From GCA-003244245 sp964250265 (GTDB taxonomy: Bacteria; Actinomycetota; Actinomycetes; Mycobacteriales; Pseudonocardiaceae): a stretch of 11,538 bases of DNA. Positions 7,072 to 11,538 of the stretch are shown here, piece after piece; position 1 is the first letter of the stretch, and each line of letters starts with the position of its first letter. The notes below the pieces were generated by a model that made no database searches, had not been told where the DNA came from, and worked only from the letters and a program-made list of their open reading frames with translations. The stretch covers positions 1 to 11,538 of the forward strand of contig CAXUFG010000167.1 in assembly GCA_964250265.1 (NCBI GenBank), written 5' to 3'. The translations under genes were made by a program, and so were the position numbers.

Positions 7072-8064
7072 TCACCACGCATAGGCCTCCGGAGCGGGCT
7101 TGGCGCCGTTGGGTGCCGGTGGCGGGAACAGCTCATCCAGCCGGGCCAGCACCTCCGCGTCCAGGGTGATCGCCACTGCTCGCAGCGAGCTGTCCAGTTG
7201 CGCGATGGTGCGCGGACCGACGATCGGTGCCGTCACTCCCTCCTGATGCAGCAGCCAGGCCAGCCCGACGTTGGCAGGGTCCTCGCCGAGATCGGCGCAC
7301 AACTTCTCGTAGGCCTCAATGCGCTCCCGGTTGGCCTCCAGCGCGTCGGCCGAGCGACCTGTGGTGCTCCGCGAACCCCCGCCCTCGCGTTGCTTGCGCA
7401 GTACCCCGCTGAGCAGGCCACCGTTGAGCGGAGACCACGGGATCAGCCCGATGCCGTAGTGCCGAGCGGCGGGCAGCACCTCCAGCTCAACCCACCGGGT
7501 GAGCAGGTTGTAGATGGATTGCTCGCTGACCAGCCCGGTGACGTGCTGCCGGCGGGCCCCCTCTTGCGCGGCCGCCAGATGCCAACCGGCGAAGTTCGAC
7601 GAACCGACGTAGATGATCTTACCCTGCTGCCGCAACACCGCCATGGCCTCCCAGATCTCCTCCCACGGGGTGGCCCGGTCCACGTGGTGCATCTGGTAGA
7701 GGTCGATGTAATCGGTCTGCAACCGGCGCAGCGAGCCGTCGCAGGCTCGCCGGATGTTCAGCGCAGAGAGCTTGGTCTCGTTTGGCCAGTCCCCCATCGA
7801 ACCGTAGAGCTTGGTCGCCAGCACCGTGCGCTCACGGCGCACGCCGCCGCCGGCAAACCACCGACCGATGATCTGCTCGGTGATCCCCTCACCCTTACCC
7901 CAGCCGTAGACGTTCGCGGTATCGAAGAAGTTGATGCCCTGCTCATGGGCCCGATCCATGATGGCGTGGCTGTCGGTCTCCGAGGTCTCCGGACCGAAGT
8001 TCATCGTGCCCAGACACAGTCGGGACACCGAAAGGCCGCTACGGCCCAGCTGCGTGTAATCCAT
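7072..8064 (-). CDS. Aldo/keto reductase
   Basis: A 330-residue NADPH-dependent oxidoreductase of the AKR (TIM-barrel) superfamily, cytoplasmic. From the ATG at 8064 the protein starts MDYTQLGRSGLSVSRLCLGT. The catalytic tetrad is complete: Asp48 (FFDTANVYG), Tyr53, Lys85 (VLATKLYGSMG) and His126 (DLYQMHHVD). GSSNFAGWHLA and the C-terminal APIVGPRTIAQLDSSL correspond to the cofactor-binding part. Length and motifs match the YakC/Tas/YajO-type bacterial group, whose members reduce varied carbonyls; the true substrate is unknown. The frame is open further upstream to 8181, but that extension is Arg-rich and unlike the family. The ATG is also preceded at seven bases by a -10-like CAGGCT, suggesting a leaderless mRNA. 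The gene is divergent from the antitoxin and convergent with the hydrolase. Confidence 0.93.
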   Translation of the reverse strand: MDYTQLGRSGLSVSRLCLGTMNFGPETSETDSHAIMDRAHEQGINFFDTANVYGWGKGEGITEQIIGRWFAGGGVRRERTVLATKLYGSMGDWPNETKLSALNIRRACDGSLRRLQTDYIDLYQMHHVDRATPWEEIWEAMAVLRQQGKIIYVGSSNFAGWHLAAAQEGARRQHVTGLVSEQSIYNLLTRWVELEVLPAARHYGIGLIPWSPLNGGLLSGVLRKQREGGGSRSTTGRSADALEANRERIEAYEKLCADLGEDPANVGLAWLLHQEGVTAPIVGPRTIAQLDSSLRAVAITLDAEVLARLDELFPPPAPNGAKPAPEAYAW

Positions 8065-8071
8065 ACCCACC

Positions 8072-8077
8072 AGCCTG
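8072..8077 (-). promoter_or_regulatory. Putative -10 of the aldo/keto reductase
   Basis: Minus-strand CAGGCT ends seven bases before the reductase ATG, placing the transcript start at the start codon. The 10-base string CAGGCTGGTG is also found just before the first ATG of the transporter leader (9134-9143). The -35 region is weak. Confidence 0.35.
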
Positions 8078-8263
8078 GCACCGCGATGGACATCCGACCA
8101 CTCGACGCCTCCTGCCGTCCGCAGCCCCAGGTGTTCGACGAGGCGGCGGCGGCACGGACGATCGATCTCCAAAGCGAACACCCAGCCGAGCTGCCCGATC
8201 TCACGACCAGCAGCCGGGCCGGGTCCTCGACCGAGTCGTCAGCAGGCATTGTAGTTTGTGCGC

Positions 8264-8269
8264 TACGCT
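8264..8269 (+). promoter_or_regulatory. Putative leaderless -10 of the antitoxin
   Basis: TACGCT (pattern TANNNT) ends six bases before the ATG at 8276, and no Shine-Dalgarno is present. GTAG (8251-8254) and CTAC (8262-8265) form a short dyad overlapping the -10, a plausible site for autoregulation by the antitoxin. No good -35 is seen. The rest of the divergent gap 8078-8263 shows no gene. Confidence 0.4.
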
Positions 8270-8275
8270 GATTAC

Positions 8276-8698
8276 ATGAGCAGTCCGCTGTCCATCCGCT
8301 TCGAACACGACGTGCTCGATCGGCTGCGCCGCCACGCTGCCGGTATTGCGGGCGCAACCCCATCCGGGTTGGTCCAGCGGCTGGTCGATGAGGGACTGCG
8401 GATGGTTGAGCACCCCGGCGTGGTTTTCAAGGACGGACCTGGTGGCCGCCGGCCCGCGCTGAGGGTCGGGCCGGACATCTGGGAACTGGTCAAGTTCCTC
8501 CGCGAGATCGACGAACGTGGCGAGCCGGCAATCGCGGCCGCCAGCGACGTATTCGTGATCCCAGACAGCGCGGTGCGGGTCGGCCTGGACTACTACACGA
8601 GCTATTCGGACGAGGTCGACTCCTGGATTGCCGACGCCGATGCCGTCTCCGAACGCGCCGAACAGGCGTGGCGGCAACAGCAAGAACTCCTGGGGTGA
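8276..8698 (+). CDS. Antitoxin-like protein, ribbon-helix-helix plus DUF433-like domain
   Basis: A 140-residue likely DNA-binding antitoxin. Residues 4-44 (LSIRFEHDVLDRLRRHAAG...GLVQRLVDEGLRM) fit a ribbon-helix-helix pattern: a beta strand, then two helices. Residues 46-132 resemble DUF433 of VapB45-type antitoxins: HPGVVFKDGPGGRRPALRVGPDIWELV, then GLDYYTSYSDEVDSWI. It would neutralise the toxin made from the next gene and repress its own promoter; this is inferred from the gene arrangement. The start at ATG 8276 is preferred over GTG 8258 because the -10 lies between them. The stop overlaps the toxin start as GTGA, so the two are translationally coupled. Confidence 0.8.
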   Translation: MSSPLSIRFEHDVLDRLRRHAAGIAGATPSGLVQRLVDEGLRMVEHPGVVFKDGPGGRRPALRVGPDIWELVKFLREIDERGEPAIAAASDVFVIPDSAVRVGLDYYTSYSDEVDSWIADADAVSERAEQAWRQQQELLG

Positions 8699-9060
8699 GC
8701 AGCGGAGAGCGTTTGTTGCTCGATGAGATGTTCGCGCCAATGCTGGCCGAGCAGCTGCGCACGGAGGGATTCGACGTGGTGGCCGTAGCCGGGCACACGG
8801 TTTTGGCAGCAGCCTCGGACGAGGACGTGATGCGGTGGGCGGCACTGGAGAGCCGCCGACTGGTCACCGAGAACATCAAGGATTTCCAGCCGCTGGTCCC
8901 GCGGGCGATCGAACGCGGTGATGCCGCCGCTCGCATGCTCCACACCAGCAGCCGCCGGTTTCCACGGACCCGGCGAAATCCAAGCCCGTTGCTCGAGGCA
9001 TTGCGCCGCTGGCTCAAACAGCCTGCTGGTCAGGCAAGCCCAGTTGACTGGTTGAGCTGA
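8695..9060 (+). CDS. DUF5615 PIN-like toxin
   Basis: A 121-residue protein of the DUF5615 (Mut7-C/VapC45-like) PIN-fold family, whose members are predicted ribonucleases in toxin-antitoxin pairs. Acidic positions typical of the fold are seen: LLLDEMFAP (Asp10, Glu11), ASDEDVMRWAALE (Asp42, Glu43, Asp44) and VTENIKDF (Glu59, Asp63). The family pattern, leading Asp-Glu, then DVVAV, then VTEN..DF, is intact, so no inactivating change is visible. The GTG at 8695 overlaps the antitoxin stop by four bases; the frame is open upstream to 8668, but that part lies inside the antitoxin. A ribosome binding site is poor, consistent with coupling to the antitoxin. The C-terminus (PVDWLS) resembles the usual ending of such proteins. 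Toxicity is not shown by the sequence. Confidence 0.82.
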   Translation: MSSGERLLLDEMFAPMLAEQLRTEGFDVVAVAGHTVLAAASDEDVMRWAALESRRLVTENIKDFQPLVPRAIERGDAAARMLHTSSRRFPRTRRNPSPLLEALRRWLKQPAGQASPVDWLS

Positions 9061-9074
9061 CGCTGTCCAGAGCG

Positions 9075-9101
9075 CCAGCAGGTGAGGGGTGAGCCCGCTG
9101 G
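9075..9101 (+). terminator. Possible hairpin terminator of the toxin operon
   Basis: CCAGCAGG (9075-9082) and CCCGCTGG (9094-9101) pair with one mismatch around an 11-base loop, beginning 14 bases after the toxin stop. There is no T-run. It would separate the toxin operon from the transporter promoter. Confidence 0.4.
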
Positions 9102-9108
9102 TACCGGC

Positions 9109-9139
9109 TTGACCTGCACCCCGGTCGAGGTTGCAGGCT
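9109..9139 (+). promoter_or_regulatory. MerR-family-type promoter/operator of the transporter
   Basis: TTGACC (9109-9114) and CAGGCT (9134-9139) are separated by 19 bases, longer than the usual 17 and typical of promoters activated by MerR-family regulators through DNA twisting. The spacer region holds a symmetric dyad at 9112-9131, ACCT-N2-ACC-N2-GGT-N2-AGGT. Both position and spacing fit a MerR operator, but no MerR gene lies within the window, so the regulator would act from elsewhere. Confidence 0.6.
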
Positions 9140-9145
9140 GGTGAC

Positions 9146-9163
9146 ATGAGCTGGTCGCGATGA
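9146..9163 (+). other. Leaderless five-codon mini-ORF overlapping the transporter start
   Basis: ATG at 9146 lies seven bases after the -10, where transcription should begin. It encodes MSWSR and stops at TGA 9161-9163, overlapping the transporter ATG (9160-9162) as ATGA. The transporter lacks a clear Shine-Dalgarno, so ribosomes finishing the mini-ORF could re-initiate on it. Confidence 0.4.
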
Positions 9164-10551
9164 GTGCACTGCCCGATGCCGGATCCCTCGCCCCGGCCCG
9201 CCCGGAGCTGTTCGCTCCGAGCCGCCGCACCACCACGATCGGCGTGCTGCTGCTGATCAGCATGGTGGCCTTCGAGGCGATGGGAGTGGGCACCGCCATG
9301 CCGGCCCTGGTGGCCGACCTCGGCGCGGTGTCGTTGTACGCGTGGCCGTTCGTGGCGTTCATGGCGGCCGGGGTGTTCGGCACCGTGCTGGGCGGCCGGT
9401 GGTGCGACCTGGCCGGGCCGCGGATCCCGCTGGTGGCGGCCCCGGTGCTGTTCGGGGTGGGCCTCCTGGTGGCCGGCACCGCAGCCGGCATGCCACAGTT
9501 GCTGGTCGGGCGGGTGCTGCAAGGGTTGGGTGCCGGGGCCTTGACCGTCGCGGTGTACGTGCTCATCGCGGTGGTCTACCCCGAGCGGACCCGTCCCGCC
9601 TTGTTCGGGCTGATGTCCTCGGCGTGGGTGCTGCCCTCACTGATCGGACCGCCCGTCGCCGGGCTGGTGACCGAACGGCTGTCCTGGCACTGGGTCTTCC
9701 TCGGTCTGGTACCGGTGGTGGTGCTTGCTGTGGGGCTGGTGGTTCCGGCGGTACGCCGGCTGGGTCAGCCGGATCCTGGCCGGAGCCCCACACCCCGCCG
9801 CCGCGGGCTGGTGCTCGCCGCGCTGTGCGCCGCGGTTGGCGTCTCCGCGCTGAGCTGGGCCTCCCAGCGCCCGAGCGCGTCGGCCGCTGCGGTGGCCGGG
9901 GTGGCGCTGGTGCTGCTGGTGCTATCGGTGCGACGGCTGCTGCCCTCCGGGGTGTTCCGGGCGCGCCAGGGAGTACCGACGGTGGTGGCCGCTCGTGGGC
10001 TGCTCGCCGGGGTCTTCTTCGCGGCCAACGCCTACCTACCGTTGATGTTGACCAGCACCCACCATTGGACGCTGACCGAGGCCGGGATTCCGCTGCTGAT
10101 CGCCTCGCTGGGCTGGTCGGCGGCGTCCGGATGGCAGGGCCGCCACCCGGACCTGTCCCGGCCCCGACTCCTGCGGATCGGGTTCATCCTGCTGGCGGCG
10201 GGTACCGCCGGGCTGCTGCTGGTCGCGCCGGCCTGGGGCACCGCGTGGTTGGTCCTGCCGCTGTGGGGAATCGCCGGGATCGGCATGGGGCTGGGCTACT
10301 CGGCAGTGTCGTTCCTACTGCTGCAGCAGTCCAGCGCTGGGGAGGTGGGGTTTCATTCGTCAGCGGCGCAGATGTCCGACCAGCTCAGCACGGCCCTGCT
10401 GATCGGCGTCGGCGGAGCGTTGCTGGCTGCCCTGGGATCACCCGCGCTCGCGTTGCCGGTGTTGCTACCGTTGCTGGCCGGCCTCGGCGCCCTCGGAGCG
10501 ACCATGGCCGGCCGCGCCGCCACCAATCCATCATTCACCGCAAGCCGTTGA
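9160..10551 (+). CDS. Major facilitator superfamily efflux-type transporter
   Basis: A 463-residue integral membrane protein with roughly 12 hydrophobic helices, a short cytoplasmic N-terminus (residues 1-25) and a basic central loop (about 198-216). Motif A, GGRWCDLAGPR, is at 78-88 after the second helix. GRVLQGLGAG is at 117-126. A motif C-like GPPVAGLV at 163-170 marks drug/proton antiporters. It therefore most likely exports a toxic or foreign compound using the proton gradient; the substrate is unknown. Its probable MerR-type promoter fits an inducible efflux pump. The ATG at 9160 overlaps the stop of an upstream mini-ORF. The 3' end overlaps the convergent substrate-binding gene by 17 bases. 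Confidence 0.9.
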   Translation: MSALPDAGSLAPARPELFAPSRRTTTIGVLLLISMVAFEAMGVGTAMPALVADLGAVSLYAWPFVAFMAAGVFGTVLGGRWCDLAGPRIPLVAAPVLFGVGLLVAGTAAGMPQLLVGRVLQGLGAGALTVAVYVLIAVVYPERTRPALFGLMSSAWVLPSLIGPPVAGLVTERLSWHWVFLGLVPVVVLAVGLVVPAVRRLGQPDPGRSPTPRRRGLVLAALCAAVGVSALSWASQRPSASAAAVAGVALVLLVLSVRRLLPSGVFRARQGVPTVVAARGLLAGVFFAANAYLPLMLTSTHHWTLTEAGIPLLIASLGWSAASGWQGRHPDLSRPRLLRIGFILLAAGTAGLLLVAPAWGTAWLVLPLWGIAGIGMGLGYSAVSFLLLQQSSAGEVGFHSSAAQMSDQLSTALLIGVGGALLAALGSPALALPVLLPLLAGLGALGATMAGRAATNPSFTASR

Positions 10552-11422
10552 CGAAGTCCTTGGCCAGGTCGGCCGGGACGGCTCGGTCCTGGGTGATCCG
10601 GCGGTTGAGCTCGGTGAGCTTCGCCGTGGTCAAGGCTGCGGAAACCCTGTTCAGCGCGTCGATGCCGGCCTGGCTCAGCGACCCAGCGCGCACCAGCGGA
10701 ACGATGCGCTGAGCCGGGTACAGGTGCTTCGGGTCGGCCAGCTCGACCCAGCGGTTGGCAGCGATGTCTGGCGAGGTGGTAAATAGGTTCACCACCTGTG
10801 CCTGGCCGCTGCGCAACGCCTCCAACGTCACCGGGCCGCCGGCATCGGTGCTGAGGATCTGGCGGAACGTGCACCCGTAGACCTGGGCGATCTTGTCTTT
10901 CCAGCGGGCCGGCCATTCACCGGCCGCACCCAGGACGAGCTGCCGGCAGTGCTGCCCGAGCTGGTCCATGCTGGTGAGCCCCAGAGCTGTGGAAGTCTGT
11001 GGGGTGACGACCAGCACGTCGGAGTCTTCCGCCGCGGACTGCTCGAGCACCTGCAGTCCTTGTGGCAGAGCCCGCTGCAGCGCGGCGTACACGTCATCGG
11101 CCGTCGTCGCAGTCGATGCCAGGTCAAGGAAGTGCAGCAGGTTGCCGGAGTACTCGGGCATCACGGTGATCGACCCGTCCGTCAGCGCGCGATTGGTGAT
11201 CTCCCGAGTGCCCAGGCCGGGGCGGGTCTGCGCTTCGATTCCCGCCTTCCGTAACGCCTCAGCGTAGATCTCCATGACCAACTGGCTCTCGGTGAAGTTG
11301 GCCGAGCCGACCACGACGGTGCCCGCAGCGCCACCCCCGGCAAGCGGGTTACCGGACCCACAGGCCGTCACCGCGGCGCCCACCAGGACCGCCATGATCA
11401 ATGCCGCCACGCGTCTCACCAT
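10535..11422 (-). CDS. Osmoprotectant ABC transporter substrate-binding lipoprotein (OpuC/ProX type)
   Basis: A 295-residue extracytoplasmic solute-binding protein, probably for glycine betaine, choline or a similar quaternary amine. The signal peptide (MVRRVAALIMAVLVGAAVTA) ends in a lipobox with Cys21, so it is anchored as a lipoprotein. Family signatures are VGSANFTESQLVMEIYAEAL (38-57), TREITNRALTDGSITVMPEYSGNLL (72-96), and TTSPDIAANRWVELADPKHLYPAQRIVPLVR (215-245). Cys159 and Cys184 could form a disulfide. The start is set by GGAGGA (11434-11429) six bases before the ATG. It follows the permease end by 19 bases, so the two belong to one minus-strand operon. The ligand cannot be fixed from sequence. 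Confidence 0.92.
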   Translation of the reverse strand: MVRRVAALIMAVLVGAAVTACGSGNPLAGGGAAGTVVVGSANFTESQLVMEIYAEALRKAGIEAQTRPGLGTREITNRALTDGSITVMPEYSGNLLHFLDLASTATTADDVYAALQRALPQGLQVLEQSAAEDSDVLVVTPQTSTALGLTSMDQLGQHCRQLVLGAAGEWPARWKDKIAQVYGCTFRQILSTDAGGPVTLEALRSGQAQVVNLFTTSPDIAANRWVELADPKHLYPAQRIVPLVRAGSLSQAGIDALNRVSAALTTAKLTELNRRITQDRAVPADLAKDFVNGLR

Positions 11423-11428
11423 GTCTCA

Positions 11429-11434
11429 TCCTCC
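11429..11434 (-). promoter_or_regulatory. Ribosome binding site of the substrate-binding protein
   Basis: Minus-strand GGAGGA is spaced six bases from the ATG at 11422 and lies between the permease stop and this gene. It supports the chosen start. Confidence 0.8.
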
Positions 11435-11441
11435 GATCCAC

Positions 11442-11537
11442 TCACCTGCGCGCCCCCTGCTCGCCGACTCCACCTGCCGCGGCCAACCGCACCCCGGTAG
11501 GCACCACCAGCCGTGCCAACCCAGCCAGTAGCAGGTC
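11442..11537 (-). CDS. C-terminus of an ABC transporter permease (partial)
   Basis: A minus-strand frame entering from the right edge and ending at TGA 11444-11442, too short for most gene finders. The visible 31 residues start DLLLAGLARLVVPTGVRLAAAGG. That is a last hydrophobic/amphipathic helix and a short tail, similar to the ends of OpuC/ProW-type permeases. It is followed 19 bases later by the osmoprotectant binding protein, the usual partner. Identity rests mainly on this context. Confidence 0.6.
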   Translation of the reverse strand, partial: DLLLAGLARLVVPTGVRLAAAGGVGEQGARR

Positions 11538-11538
11538 C

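Noticed and set aside
8065..8181. 39-residue N-terminal extension of the aldo/keto reductase
   Set aside because: It does not resemble the family, which starts at MDYTQLGRSG; a -10-like element lies within the extension.
7198..8271. 357-codon plus-strand ORF opposite the aldo/keto reductase
   Set aside because: It is antisense to a gene with a complete catalytic tetrad; its translation is low-complexity and has no recognisable domain. Long antisense ORFs are expected in high-GC DNA.
11274..11531. Plus-strand ORF at the right edge
   Set aside because: It is antisense to the binding-protein start and permease end, and Pro/Ala/Thr-rich without motifs.

Overview
The window is GC-rich with strong G/C preference at third codon positions. 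It carries an actinobacterial-type multifunctional 2-oxoglutarate decarboxylase/dehydrogenase (kgd), which places it in Actinomycetota. The gene content and leaderless-looking starts would fit the Pseudonocardiales or a relative, but that finer placement is inference. No rRNA, tRNA, insertion sequence or CRISPR array was seen.

Left part (1-6121): the window opens inside, or at the start of, an ABC exporter half (membrane domain plus ATPase). Its reading frame stays open to the left edge, so it may be the C-terminal half of a longer fused transporter. A 277-base gap with a probable promoter leads to kgd, a complete 1206-residue enzyme of central carbon metabolism. It is followed by a 62-residue DUF6104-like protein with a strong ribosome binding site. 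This is conserved, housekeeping-type actinobacterial territory.

Middle part (6114-9101): an alpha/beta hydrolase (+) converges on an aldo/keto reductase (-), and each gene ends in its own hairpin. A short minus-strand ORF with coding-like base periodicity fills the gap before the hydrolase. Divergent from the reductase is a two-gene toxin-antitoxin-like module: a ribbon-helix-helix/DUF433-like antitoxin overlaps a DUF5615 PIN-like toxin by GTGA. Several genes here have a -10 element 6-7 bases before the start codon, the arrangement of leaderless mRNAs.

Right part (9102-11538): a major facilitator efflux-type transporter has a promoter with a 19-base spacer and a 20-base dyad, as in MerR-family operators, but no MerR gene is in the window. 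A leaderless five-codon mini-ORF appears to couple into the transporter start. The transporter converges on, and overlaps by 17 bases, a minus-strand osmoprotectant (glycine betaine/choline-type) ABC operon. Its substrate-binding lipoprotein is complete, and the preceding permease is present only as its C-terminus at the right edge.

I found no convincing large undescribed system. The most unusual signals are the MerR-type promoter with its mini-ORF, the antisense mini-gene before the hydrolase, the paired hairpins between convergent genes, and the toxin-antitoxin pair.
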